Of a stretch of 35,176 nucleotides of DNA, positions 1 through 8,317 are shown piece after piece. Below the pieces are notes generated by a model. It had not been told where the DNA came from, did not search any database, and saw nothing but the letters and a program-made list of their open reading frames with translations. The DNA comes from a bacterium. Lineage in GTDB: Bacteria; Auribacterota; Tritonobacteria; UBA1439. The stretch lies in the NCBI GenBank assembly GCA_028716845.1, contig JAQUPF010000020.1:1-35176 (forward strand), written 5' to 3'. Both the position numbers and the translations under genes were made by a program. Position 1 is the stretch's first letter, and each line of letters opens with the position of its first letter.

Positions 1-1
1 C

Positions 2-2158
2 GCGCTCCTCGACCGCGGGCGGGCGGCGCTCCTCGTCCAGGGGGACGCCCGCGCATGGTGGGCGCTCGAGGGGGCCGCGCGGGCGCTCGGGCGCGGCATA
101 CGGCCCGGCAGGTGGGACGGGCGCGTCGGGGGGCTCGCCCTCCACGCGGGCGCCGACACGCAGTCGCAGGCGGCGATCGTGAAGGGGATCCTCGCCGCGG
201 GCGGCTGCGACGAGCGGACGGTCGTCGTCCTCCCCGACCCCGGCAGCCTCATTCCGCTCCTCACGGAGATCGCGGCGGTCGCGGGGGAGTTCAACGTGTC
301 GGTCGGCTACCCGCTCGCCCGCTGCGCCCCCGCCGGGCTCCTTCAGGCCGTCGCCGCCGCGCAGGCCTCGCGGAGGGAGGGGGCCTACCGCGCCCGCGAC
401 TACCTGCGGGTCCTCGCGCACCCGCTCCTCAAGAACGCCCGCTTCGACGCAGACCCGGCGGTCACCCGGACGCTCGTCCACGCGGTCGAGGAGGTGCTCT
501 CGGGGAGGGTCCCCTCGCCGGTCGGCGGCGCCCTCTTCATCCGCCTGGAGGAGATGGAGGGGCTCGGGGAGCTCTTCGGGGCGGCCTCGACGGCCCTTTC
601 GGGGATGGGCGTCCGGGCCGAGCCGGGGGAGATTCCCGGCCTGCTCGCCGCCCTCCACGCGATCGCCTTCCGAGCCTGGGAGGAGCCGCGCACGTTCGAG
701 TCGTTCGCCGGCGTCCTCGGCCGGTTCATGGACACGCTGCTCGAGCGGAGCGGCCTCGAGCGCCACTTCCTCAACCTGCGGGCCGCCGCCCGGATCATCG
801 GCCTCGGCGAGGAGATGGGGAGGGCGTCGTTCGCCGGCGAGCGGTTCCCGCCGGAGGAGCTGTTCAGGATCTTCCTCCACCTCCTCGCGGGGGAGACGGT
901 CTCCTTCGCCGGCGCGCCGCTCGAGGGGCTCCAGGTGCTCGGCCTCCTCGAGACGCGGGCGCTCTCCTTCGACACCGTCATCGTCATGGACGCGAACGAA
1001 TCGGTCCTCCCGAGGCTCCGCCCCTGCGAACCGCTCATCCCGCGGGAGGTGATGGTCTCGCTCGGCCTCGACCGGGTCGAGCGGGAGGAGGAGGACCAGC
1101 GCCACCACCTCATGCGCCTCCTCGCCGGCGCCCGCCGCGTCCACCTCGTCTACAACGACAGCCCCGACCGGGAGCGGAGCCGGTTCATCGAGGAGCTCGT
1201 CTGGCGGGCGGAGCGGGACGGGGAGAAGGCCCCCGCCCCCCGGCGGGCGGCGTTCAGGGCGGCCGTCGTCCCCCGGCGCGGCGTCGTCGAGAAGGACGGG
1301 CGGGCGGTCGAGCGCCTCGCCGCCTTCACCTTCTCGCCGACGAGCCTCGACGCCTACCTCTGCTGCCCCCTCGCCTTCTACCACCGGTACGTCCTGCGCC
1401 TGCGGGAGCGGGAGGCCCCCGCGGAGGAGCCGGAGCGGGCGGACGTCGGCACCTTCATCCACGCGCTCCTCGCGGACGCATTCAGGCCGCACGAGGGCCG
1501 GCGGCCGGCCGTCGACGCCGGCTTCCGGCGGCGCCTCATGGACGAGTTCCGGCGGCGGTTCGCGGACGAGTTCGAGCGGCGGATGCGGTCGGACTCATTC
1601 ATGCTCGCCCGCGTGATGGAGTACCGCCTCGAGCGCTTCCTCGATCACGAACGGGGGCGGGAGGTGCGGGGGCTGCTCGCGGTCGAGCGCGACATCGGGA
1701 GACCGCTCGCGCTCGCCGGCCGGACCGTCCGGTTCGCCTGCCGGGCCGACCGGATCGACGCGCTCGACGACGGCCGCATCCTCGTCGTCGACTACAAGAC
1801 GGGCTCGGCCGCGGAGACCCCCCGCTGCCGGTCTCTCCTCGGGATGGAGTCGTTCCCGCGGAAGGCGGTGCGGGCCGCGCTCCGCTCGTTCCAGCTCCCG
1901 CTCTCCCGGACGTTCGCGCGGATGGAGTACCCGGGGGCGGAGGTGGGGACGGCCCTCTACCTCCTCGGCGGGGAGCCCGCCCTCAGGGAATTCCCCGGCG
2001 AGGGATTCGCGGACGGCGACGAACGGCTCACGCGGGCGTGCGAGGGGGCGCTGGAGGCCGTCGTCCTGGAGATCCTGGACCCGGCGCGGCCGTTCGAGGC
2101 CGACGAGGGGGATCCGCGCCTCTGCGGCCGCTGCCCCTTCTCCCGCATCTGCCGCTGA
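2..2158 (+). CDS. AddB-like PD-(D/E)XK nuclease, 5'-truncated
   Basis: The frame is open from the window edge, so the N-terminus lies upstream; about 718 residues are visible. The middle holds a degenerate helicase-type segment (TRALSFDTVIVMDANESVLP, near 953-1012) like that of AddB/RexB. It is followed by an AddB-type nuclease entry motif (FSPTSLDAYLCCPLAFYHRY, near 1330-1389). The PD-(D/E)XK core is ILVVDYKTG near 1777-1803, where D and K would be the metal and catalytic residues. The C-terminus ends in CGRCPFSRIC; with the upstream Cys-Cys pair this gives the four-cysteine Fe-S pattern of AddB and Cas4-type nucleases. The family processes double-strand DNA ends with a UvrD-like AddA partner, which should lie upstream of the window. 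Family call is firm; AddB versus a stand-alone relative is inference. Confidence 0.85.
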   Translation, partial: ALLDRGRAALLVQGDARAWWALEGAARALGRGIRPGRWDGRVGGLALHAGADTQSQAAIVKGILAAGGCDERTVVVLPDPGSLIPLLTEIAAVAGEFNVSVGYPLARCAPAGLLQAVAAAQASRREGAYRARDYLRVLAHPLLKNARFDADPAVTRTLVHAVEEVLSGRVPSPVGGALFIRLEEMEGLGELFGAASTALSGMGVRAEPGEIPGLLAALHAIAFRAWEEPRTFESFAGVLGRFMDTLLERSGLERHFLNLRAAARIIGLGEEMGRASFAGERFPPEELFRIFLHLLAGETVSFAGAPLEGLQVLGLLETRALSFDTVIVMDANESVLPRLRPCEPLIPREVMVSLGLDRVEREEEDQRHHLMRLLAGARRVHLVYNDSPDRERSRFIEELVWRAERDGEKAPAPRRAAFRAAVVPRRGVVEKDGRAVERLAAFTFSPTSLDAYLCCPLAFYHRYVLRLREREAPAEEPERADVGTFIHALLADAFRPHEGRRPAVDAGFRRRLMDEFRRRFADEFERRMRSDSFMLARVMEYRLERFLDHERGREVRGLLAVERDIGRPLALAGRTVRFACRADRIDALDDGRILVVDYKTGSAAETPRCRSLLGMESFPRKAVRAALRSFQLPLSRTFARMEYPGAEVGTALYLLGGEPALREFPGEGFADGDERLTRACEGALEAVVLEILDPARPFEADEGDPRLCGRCPFSRICR

Positions 2159-2175
2159 GGCGCCGGGGCGCCCTC
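2157..2175. terminator. hairpin between convergent stop codons
   Basis: GAGGCGCC and GGCGCCCTC pair with one bulged base around a GG loop. The hairpin lies exactly between the stop codon of the nuclease and that of the small membrane protein. There is no U-tract on either strand, so it is at best a weak bidirectional terminator. Confidence 0.3.
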
Positions 2176-2404
2176 AGCGGCGCATGCTCCGGATCCTCTC
2201 CTCGAGCTCGCGCACCCGGGCCATGAGCTTCTCCTTCTCGCCCTCCTCCTCCTTCCACTTCACGCGGAAGAGGAGGCCGATGACGGCGAGCATCAGGGCC
2301 GAGGTCGTCACCCGCCCCGCCTGGCCGATGGCGCCGACCGCGCCCGCGTCCTGGAGGATGTTGAAGACGCCCAGCACGAAGAGGACGATGCACCATCCGA
2401 GCAT
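2174..2404 (-). CDS. small membrane protein with C-terminal coiled coil
   Basis: A 76-residue protein of no recognised family. The start at 2404 was chosen over an upstream in-frame ATG because GGGAGGT sits 5 bases before it and the hydrophobic segment begins at once. Residues 1-17 (MLGWCIVLFVLGVFNI...) form a first membrane segment and about 33-46 (TSALMLAVIGLLF) a second. The tail is highly charged (KWKEEEGEKEKLMARVRELE, then EERIRSMRR) and looks like a short coiled coil. It has its own promoter-like sequence and is convergent with the nuclease gene. The topology (two helices, cytoplasmic coiled coil) is inferred. Function unknown. Confidence 0.7.
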   Translation of the reverse strand: MLGWCIVLFVLGVFNILQDAGAVGAIGQAGRVTTSALMLAVIGLLFRVKWKEEEGEKEKLMARVRELEERIRSMRR

Positions 2405-2432
2405 GGTGACCTCCCGCGGTTGACCGCGCCTC

Positions 2433-2461
2433 ACTATAGCCGAAATCCGCCCGGCCGGGAA
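2433..2461 (-). promoter_or_regulatory. promoter of the small membrane protein gene, with palindrome downstream
   Basis: On the minus strand TTCCCG (2461-2456) and TATAGT (2438-2433) are separated by 17 bases. A 14-base palindrome CGCGGTTGACCGCG (2415-2428) lies between this -10 box and the ribosome site, where it could be an operator or a 5' hairpin. The leader would be about 22 nt. Confidence 0.45.
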
Positions 2462-2500
2462 GCGGAAGCCGCCGCAAATGACGACAATGCACTCCACGCC

Positions 2501-2735
2501 ACGGATCCCCACGGATTACTGACGGATGTACCTGCAGTTCAAAGTTGAAAGTTTAAAGTGGCAAGAGAGAGAATTGTGCAGCAGATGACAGCAGATTACT
2601 CCGCTTTTCGCTTCATCCGCGGGGATCCGCGTTCATCCGCGGCGGAAAATCTGTTCCTTTTCGCTTTGGACATTGAACGTTCAACCGTGGTGCTCTCCGC
2701 GTGCATCCGTAAGGATCCGTGCCTATCTGTGGCGG
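2501..2735. repeat. CGGAT decamer arrays plus 7-bp-phased AGTTNAA repeats
   Basis: This fills most of a 340-base gap (2405-2744) in which I see no gene. Decamers in one orientation start at 2501 and 2511 (ACGGATCCCC, ACGGATTACT), with another core at 2522. Inverted decamers follow at 2614, 2624, 2634 (ATCCGCGGGG, ATCCGCGTTC, ATCCGCGGCG) and at 2705, 2715, 2725. Between them are heptads AGTTCAA, AGTTGAA, AGTTTAA, AGTGGCA (2536-2563) and TTTGGAC, ATTGAAC, GTTCAAC (2665-2685). The same decamer family recurs at 10550, 28001, 29621 and 31419. Confidence 0.8.
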
Positions 2736-2744
2736 ATCGGTTCT

Positions 2745-3902
2745 TCATGCCCGCGGCGGGACGGGGGCGGCGAACAGGTAGTAGCGGTGCGCGCAGAGGA
2801 TGAGGGGGATCGTCGCGAGGGCGCAGGCGCCGGCGACGAGGTAGGGGAGGGTGTAGCCCCAGGAGGACCCCATCCAGCCGAAGAGCCATGCCCCCGCGGC
2901 CTGCGCGCCCACCATCACGACGTACATGGATCCGCTCGTGCCGCCCAGCCGCTCGCGGGGGAAGAGGTGGGCGATGCCGACATAGGCGAAGACGGTGAAC
3001 GCGGCGTCGCCCGATTCGTGGACGAGCCGGAAGAAGAAGGAGAGCGACGGGCTCCGAACGGCGCTGAAGAGGATGAGCCCCGCCCCGGAGAGGGCGATGG
3101 CGGTGACGGCCAGGCGGATGCTCGACTCGCCGCGGTCGCGCCGCCAGCCGAAGTAGTACGAGCAGAAGGCGAGGAAGATGATCGGGAGGCCCATGAAGGC
3201 GCCCGCGGCAGCGGTGCCGAGGCCGAGCGTCTCCCTGAGGAACGGCGCGTAGCAGGTGATCTCCGCCCCCCAGTGCAGGCAGAAGAGGGCGAGGGCGACG
3301 ACGAAGAGGAGGACGCGCCTGGTGGCGATGTCGGCCAGGTAGCGCGACAGCGGCTCGACGCGCACCGCGACCGGCCGCAGGACGGCGGCGAAGCAGATGA
3401 GGACGAGGGAGAGCGCCGCGGAGGCGATGAGGAGGAATCGGAACTCCATCCGGGCGGCGAGGAGGCTCCCGGCGATGACGCCGCAGCCCATGGCGAACTG
3501 GCCGAGGAAGTTGTAGAGGCCGATCTCCCGCCCCTGCCGGGCGCTGTCGTGCGTCTTGAAGAAGAGGGCGTTCATGGTGACGCGGACGAGGTTGTTGCCG
3601 AGGCCGCCGAGGAAGAAGAGGGCGATGAGGAGGGGGAAGGACCGGCAGCGGAGCAGGCCGAGATAGAAGGCGCACATGAGGAGGAGGCCGCAGACGGTGT
3701 TTCCGCGCGCGCCGAACCGGTCCTCCAGGAGGCCGATCGCGAACGACGCCGCGAGCGCCGTCGCCGTGTACACCATGAGGAGGACCCCGGCCCGGCCCCC
3801 GCCCATCCCCATCTCCATGAGGATGACCGCGAAGAGGAAGTAGGTGAAGTAGCTGTAGCAGATGTAGAAGGTGTTGATGAAGTAGGCGAGGAACCGGTTC
3901 AC
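2745..3902 (-). CDS. major facilitator superfamily transporter
   Basis: A 385-residue polytopic membrane protein with about twelve hydrophobic segments in two halves, the usual MFS size. The segment after helix 2 (LLEDRFGARGNTVCGLLLM) matches the MFS loop pattern D-R-x-G-x-R. The second half begins around SRYLADIATRRVLLFVVALA after a central cytoplasmic stretch. The start is a GTG at 3902 whose GTGA overlaps the recJ stop, with GGAGGG about 10 bases upstream; longer in-frame starts would lie inside recJ. It is translationally coupled to recJ. Substrate cannot be told from sequence. Upstream parts of the frame are shadow of recJ. Confidence 0.8.
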   Translation of the reverse strand: MNRFLAYFINTFYICYSYFTYFLFAVILMEMGMGGGRAGVLLMVYTATALAASFAIGLLEDRFGARGNTVCGLLLMCAFYLGLLRCRSFPLLIALFFLGGLGNNLVRVTMNALFFKTHDSARQGREIGLYNFLGQFAMGCGVIAGSLLAARMEFRFLLIASAALSLVLICFAAVLRPVAVRVEPLSRYLADIATRRVLLFVVALALFCLHWGAEITCYAPFLRETLGLGTAAAGAFMGLPIIFLAFCSYYFGWRRDRGESSIRLAVTAIALSGAGLILFSAVRSPSLSFFFRLVHESGDAAFTVFAYVGIAHLFPRERLGGTSGSMYVVMVGAQAAGAWLFGWMGSSWGYTLPYLVAGACALATIPLILCAHRYYLFAAPVPPRA

Positions 3903-5644
3903 GCGCGCCCACCCTCCGCGGGGACGTGCCCCCGGATGTCCTTGAGGAACAGGCGGACCCGCTCCCTCCCCCCCCATGCGTCGAGGCGCGGGACGCAGGC
4001 GATGTCGAGGATGCCGGCGGGGAGATCCTCGATCCGCGCGCGCATGTTCCAGCCGACGCACTCGAGGACGGGGCCGTCGGCGCCCGCCGGGGCGACGTGG
4101 AGGGAGATGTGACGGCCGTCGCGTCCCATGGGCCGGGGCGGCCGGACCGGCCGGACGCGGGCGACCATGAAGACCGGCCGGGGGTTGCCGCGTCCGAACG
4201 GTTCCATCCGGTCGAGCAGGCGGACGAGGGGGAGGTCCATCTCATCGAGGCCCGCAACGGCGTCGACGTGGATCGTCGGCTCGAGGTCCCCGTCGGAGAG
4301 GAGGCCGTCGGCGATCCGGTTGATCGTTTCCCGGAACGGGCCGACGGCCGAGGCCTCGATCGTGAGGCCGGCGGCGTGCCGGTGGCCGCCGAAGGCGGCG
4401 AGCAGGTCCCGGCAGCGCGACAGCCCGCCGAACAGGTCGAAGGCGGGGATGCTGCGGGCGGAGCCGTGCCCCGTCTCTCCGTCGAGGGCGATGACGACGG
4501 CCGGCCGGTTGTACCGTTCGATGAGGCGGGCGGCGACGATGCCGACGACCCCCCGGTGCCAGCCGGTCCCGGCGACCACGAGCACCTTCCCGCCGCCCGC
4601 CCCGCCCCGCTCGATCTGCTCGAGCGCCTCCCCGAGCGCGGCGCGCTCGAGCGCCTGCCGGCGGCTGTTCATGCGGTTGAGGTCGCGGGCGATCTCCGCG
4701 CACCTGTCGACGTCGGATTCGAGGAGGAGCATCGTCGAGAGCGACGGGTCGCCGAGCCGGCCGGCGGCGTTGAGGCGGGGGCCGAGGGCGAAGGCGCAGT
4801 GGCCGGCGTTGATCGCGCGGAGGTCGACGGCCGCGGCGCGGGCGAGGGCGCGGAGGCCGGGGAGGGGGGCGCGGCCCATGGCGGCGATGCCGAGCGAGGC
4901 GATGACCCGGTTCTCCCCGGTAAGGGGGGCGACGTCGGCGACCGTGGCGAGGGCCGCGAGCTGGAGGAGATCGTCCCACGGAATGGAGAGGGGGACGCGC
5001 TCGACGAGGGCGCGGGCGACCTTCAGGACGACGGCGGCGCTCACGAGATCCTCGAACGGGTAGGGGCACGATTCCTTCTTCGGGTTGACGACGGCGACCG
5101 CCGGCGGGAGGGCGTCCCGCTGGAGGTGGTGGTCGATGACGAGGACGTCGATGCCGCCGTCGCGCGCCTCTCCGACGGCCGCGGCCGCCTCGGTGCCGCA
5201 GTCGAGGGTCACGATGAGGCCGCAGCCCCGCTCGGCCGCCGCGCGCACGCCGCGGCGGTTGAAGCCGTAGCCGTCGCCGAAGCGGTCCGGGTGGCAGACG
5301 CTGTAGCGGAGCCCCATCGCCTCCATGACCTTCCCCATCGCCGCGGTCGCGGCCACGCCGTCCACGTCGTAGTCGCCGAACAGGAGGACGCGCTCGCCGG
5401 TTTCGCGCGCGCGCGCGAGCCGCGCGACCGTCCCGTCCATGCCGTCCATGAGGTACGGATCGTGGAGGTCGGCGATCCGCGGCTCGAGATGGGCGCGGAG
5501 CGCCGACGCCGTCGCGATCCCGCGCCGGACGAGGACCTCCGCGACCGGCCGCGGCAGGCCGGTCCCGCCGGCGAGCCGCCGCGCCGCCGCCTCCCCCCCC
5601 CGCTCGATCCGCCAGACCGCCATTCGCCGTCCCCCGGCGGCCAT
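3899..5644 (-). CDS. recJ: single-stranded-DNA-specific exonuclease RecJ
   Basis: A 5'-3' ssDNA exonuclease used in recombination and mismatch repair, of the DHH phosphoesterase superfamily. Visible motifs are GDYDVDG (motif I), TLDCG, VIDHH (DHH motif), LGPRLNAAGRLGD, and the DHHA1 signature ending GGHRHAAGL; the C-terminal part is the RecJ OB domain. At 581 residues it is normal length. Two starts are possible: ATG at 5644 or ATG at 5623 (MAVWRIER). The second has GGGGGAC a few bases upstream and fits the usual RecJ N-terminus at least as well. It heads a two-gene unit with the MFS gene and is divergent from the lipoprotein gene at 5729. Confidence 0.95.
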   Translation of the reverse strand: MAAGGRRMAVWRIERGGEAAARRLAGGTGLPRPVAEVLVRRGIATASALRAHLEPRIADLHDPYLMDGMDGTVARLARARETGERVLLFGDYDVDGVAATAAMGKVMEAMGLRYSVCHPDRFGDGYGFNRRGVRAAAERGCGLIVTLDCGTEAAAAVGEARDGGIDVLVIDHHLQRDALPPAVAVVNPKKESCPYPFEDLVSAAVVLKVARALVERVPLSIPWDDLLQLAALATVADVAPLTGENRVIASLGIAAMGRAPLPGLRALARAAAVDLRAINAGHCAFALGPRLNAAGRLGDPSLSTMLLLESDVDRCAEIARDLNRMNSRRQALERAALGEALEQIERGGAGGGKVLVVAGTGWHRGVVGIVAARLIERYNRPAVVIALDGETGHGSARSIPAFDLFGGLSRCRDLLAAFGGHRHAAGLTIEASAVGPFRETINRIADGLLSDGDLEPTIHVDAVAGLDEMDLPLVRLLDRMEPFGRGNPRPVFMVARVRPVRPPRPMGRDGRHISLHVAPAGADGPVLECVGWNMRARIEDLPAGILDIACVPRLDAWGGRERVRLFLKDIRGHVPAEGGRA

Positions 5645-5711
5645 TGTACAGGAACCGTCGGGAGGGGGTCACCGCCCATCTCCGGCCGCATCCGCCCCGC
5701 CGGTCGCCGTG

Positions 5712-5720
5712 TGCTATAAT
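5712..5720 (+). promoter_or_regulatory. extended -10 promoter, TGCTATAAT
   Basis: A perfect TATAAT with an extended TGC; no good -35 is seen 17 bases upstream. Its position, 8 bases before the ATG at 5729, would place the transcript start about 2 nt before the start codon. An AAGGA at 5721-5725 would then lie mostly outside the mRNA. Confidence 0.6.
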
Positions 5721-5728
5721 AAGGACCC

Positions 5729-7933
5729 ATGAGCAGACGCCTCGCCGTCCTCGCCCTGATCCTCCTCGCCGCCGCGCAGGGCTGCGCTGTCCTCCGCGCG
5801 CCTCCGCCCGGCGCCGAGGCGGTCGCGGAGCTCCGCGCCCTCGATCATCGGCTCGACGAGGCGGAGCGCGTCTGGTTCGAGGCGATCGACGACCCGTTCG
5901 CGGCGGAGGTGCTCCGGGACCGCTACGTCGAGATGCAGGACCTCTGCCGCCGGTGCAGCCGCCGCGAGCGGGGCTTCCTGAGCCTCGACGAGAAGACGCT
6001 CTGCGACCGCGTGCGCGATCCGTTCGTCATCTTCCACAACAGGCTGAAGGTGCGGGCGGACCGGCTCGAGGAGCAGATCGAGATGAAGGCCCGCCTCGAG
6101 GGGCCGGAGCCGAACACCGTCGCCTACGAGTACCGGCGCCGGCCGTCGGAGGAGAACCTCGAGAAGCTGCAGCGCGTCTTCGAACAGGTGCACCGCTACT
6201 ATGTCGGATGGCCGTACACCTGGACCCGCTACATCAACAAGTACGCGTTCCAGAAATCCCGCTCCGACCATTTCCGGGCCGCCTTTCTCGACCGCGACCG
6301 GGAGTACCGCGAGCTCGCGCGCCGCCCCGACGCCGACCGGCGCGAGCTCCGGATCGCCCGGCGGCGGGCGGAGTTCGCCTTCGCCCGGCTGAAGGAGGAG
6401 TACGTCACCAACGACCTTCCCCCCGCCGGCGAGGTCAACGCCTTCTACATGGCCCGCGACCTGGACGACTACCACCGGCTCGTCGTGGAGGAGGAGGCGC
6501 TCGCCGCCCTCCGAGAGCGGGAGGGGCGCCGGAAGGAGGTCGTCGTCTTCGTCCACGGCCTGAGCGAGACGAGGGCGTCGTGGGGGAGGATGCCGGTGCT
6601 CCTCGCGCGGGAGGACGTCGCCCCCGGCGGCCCCGCCGACCGCTTTTTCAAGGTGTATGTCTTCTCGTACGACACGGTGGAGGACTCCAAGAGCGTCGAG
6701 GGGTTCAAGAACGAGCTCGCCGGCTTCATCGGCGACATCCTCCGGGACGAGGGGGTGGAGCGCGTCCACCTCGTCGGCCACAGTTTCGGGTCCGTCCTGT
6801 GCCTGAAGTACGTCATCCACAGGGCGGACGACGTCCTCCGCGGCGTCGACACCGCCGACCCGGCGGCCGTGGCGGGCGCGCTCGCGGCCGCCATCCGCTC
6901 GGGGCAATACCGGCAGACGGTCGCGAGCTTCACCTCGGTCGCCGGCTCCCTCTCCGGCAGCCAGATCGCGAACATCGCGCATGACCGGTTCATCCCGCCG
7001 GAGCGGCTCTTCCGCCGGTCGCTCCCGATGTTCAGGGGCGGGGTGCCCGGCTACGGCGACATCCAGGTCCGGGAAAACCAGATCGGCAGCGCGGTCAACC
7101 TCACCTCGTTCCGGCGGCTCGACACCGAGCGCCCCCTCTCCCCCTCCGACCTGGCCGCGGCCGACGCCGACGGGGCGCTCCGCGCGGCGGACGTCCCCGT
7201 GCTCTGCCTCATCGGCGACCCGGTAAAGCTCCAATCCGTCTTCCGGAAGGAGGGGCTCCTCAAGATGGGGGAGGCGTGGGACATCTTCAGGTTCGACGGC
7301 CCCATTCGGATCTTCGATTCGTTCCGCCGCGACGAGGACGACGGCCTCGTGAAGTCCTACAGCGCCAACATCAACCACGTCTGGCTCCTCGATTCCGGCG
7401 CCGACATCGGGTACAGGGGGGCGAGTGTCCGCTCCACCGCCCACGCGCATTTCAGCATCGCCCGCGTCGATTCGCGCGGGCATCCGACCTACCGGTACAT
7501 CACGTCGTTCCTGAACGGACGCCTGATCCCCCAGGAGGAGGGGGGGCGGTTCATCCTGCAGCGGTGCGCGGTCCTCATCAGGGTATTCCCCGAGGGGATG
7601 GACCCGCTCGACTCCGCCGAGGCGTTCTTCCTGCCGGAGGAGCGCATCCTGTACCGGGCCGAGGGGAAGACGGTCATCCCCCCGCTCTCCATCGAGGAGG
7701 TGACGGCGCGGGGCGCCCCGCGCGACGCGGCCTTCGGCGCGCCGCAGTGGAACAGGATGACGGGCGTCTGCTTCCGCGAGGGGAGGTTCCGCGCCGCCGC
7801 CGCGGCGGGGCGGGCGGTCTTCCTCCTCAGGGCGCCCGGATTCGAGGAGCGTCGCCTCGAGGTCCCCGTCAGGCGGGGCGAGACGAGTTACGCCGTGGAC
7901 GTGATCCTGCAACGCACGGGAGGTGGGGCATGA
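5729..7933 (+). CDS. lipoprotein with alpha/beta-hydrolase domain
   Basis: A 734-residue protein starting with a lipoprotein signal peptide (LLAAAQGC, predicted lipid-bearing Cys19), so it is probably membrane-anchored and periplasmic or surface-exposed. Residues ~30-260 are charged and helical with no recognised domain. An alpha/beta-hydrolase fold follows: FVHGLSETRASWG supplies the oxyanion HG at 276-277, and VHLVGHSFGS gives the G-x-S-x-G nucleophile elbow with Ser352. A late His in SANINHVWLLDSGADI may be the catalytic histidine, as in lipases acting on lipids or esters. The C-terminal ~150 residues look beta-rich and may be a carbohydrate- or protein-binding module. The next gene overlaps by ATGA. 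Substrate unknown. Confidence 0.8.
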   Translation: MSRRLAVLALILLAAAQGCAVLRAPPPGAEAVAELRALDHRLDEAERVWFEAIDDPFAAEVLRDRYVEMQDLCRRCSRRERGFLSLDEKTLCDRVRDPFVIFHNRLKVRADRLEEQIEMKARLEGPEPNTVAYEYRRRPSEENLEKLQRVFEQVHRYYVGWPYTWTRYINKYAFQKSRSDHFRAAFLDRDREYRELARRPDADRRELRIARRRAEFAFARLKEEYVTNDLPPAGEVNAFYMARDLDDYHRLVVEEEALAALREREGRRKEVVVFVHGLSETRASWGRMPVLLAREDVAPGGPADRFFKVYVFSYDTVEDSKSVEGFKNELAGFIGDILRDEGVERVHLVGHSFGSVLCLKYVIHRADDVLRGVDTADPAAVAGALAAAIRSGQYRQTVASFTSVAGSLSGSQIANIAHDRFIPPERLFRRSLPMFRGGVPGYGDIQVRENQIGSAVNLTSFRRLDTERPLSPSDLAAADADGALRAADVPVLCLIGDPVKLQSVFRKEGLLKMGEAWDIFRFDGPIRIFDSFRRDEDDGLVKSYSANINHVWLLDSGADIGYRGASVRSTAHAHFSIARVDSRGHPTYRYITSFLNGRLIPQEEGGRFILQRCAVLIRVFPEGMDPLDSAEAFFLPEERILYRAEGKTVIPPLSIEEVTARGAPRDAAFGAPQWNRMTGVCFREGRFRAAAAAGRAVFLLRAPGFEERRLEVPVRRGETSYAVDVILQRTGGGA

Positions 7934-8313
7934 GGGCAACCGTGGCTGCATGCTGCATGCTGGCGGCCGTCGCCGGCTGCGCGCGGGGGACGATCGACGA
8001 CCGTTTCGACGGGGGCCGCCACGTGAAGGTGGATCGGCCGCCCGCCGCCTCCTCGGCTCCCGGGGAGGGCTACAGCGTCACCCCGGGCGGCGGGGATTTC
8101 TTCGCCATCCGGCACCACAGGCCCGCGGGGATGTTCATCGAGATCGTGGGCTCGGAGATCGCCCTCAACAGGGCGAGGAACCAGGCCGCCTCGGGGGACT
8201 ACACGATCGACATCCACGGGCCGTTCCCGGGGGTCCACGAGGCGACGGCATACATCCAGCAGAAATGGGACGGTTCCTACGGCCGCCCGAGGCGGCCGGG
8301 TTTCGCGCGGTAG
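7930..8313 (+). CDS. small lipoprotein of unknown function
   Basis: A 127-residue protein starting inside the stop codon of the hydrolase gene (ATGA), with GGGAGGTGGGGC just upstream. The N-terminus has a signal peptide ending in a good lipobox (LAAVAGC, Cys17). The mature part has one compact region with FFAIRHHRPAGMFIEIVGSE and ends in a basic tail. I recognise no family. Its coupling to the hydrolase lipoprotein suggests a partner or shared location. Confidence 0.7.
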   Translation: MRATVAACCMLAAVAGCARGTIDDRFDGGRHVKVDRPPAASSAPGEGYSVTPGGGDFFAIRHHRPAGMFIEIVGSEIALNRARNQAASGDYTIDIHGPFPGVHEATAYIQQKWDGSYGRPRRPGFAR

Positions 8314-8317
8314 GGGA

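Noticed and set aside
3926-5719. Long plus-strand open frame opposite recJ
   Set aside because: The minus strand encodes an unmistakable RecJ with all motifs; the plus-strand product is low-complexity Glu/Gly/Arg.
5714-7951. 745-residue minus-strand open frame opposite the hydrolase lipoprotein
   Set aside because: No ribosome site or motif; the plus strand has a lipobox, G-x-S-x-G and an ATGA-coupled partner.
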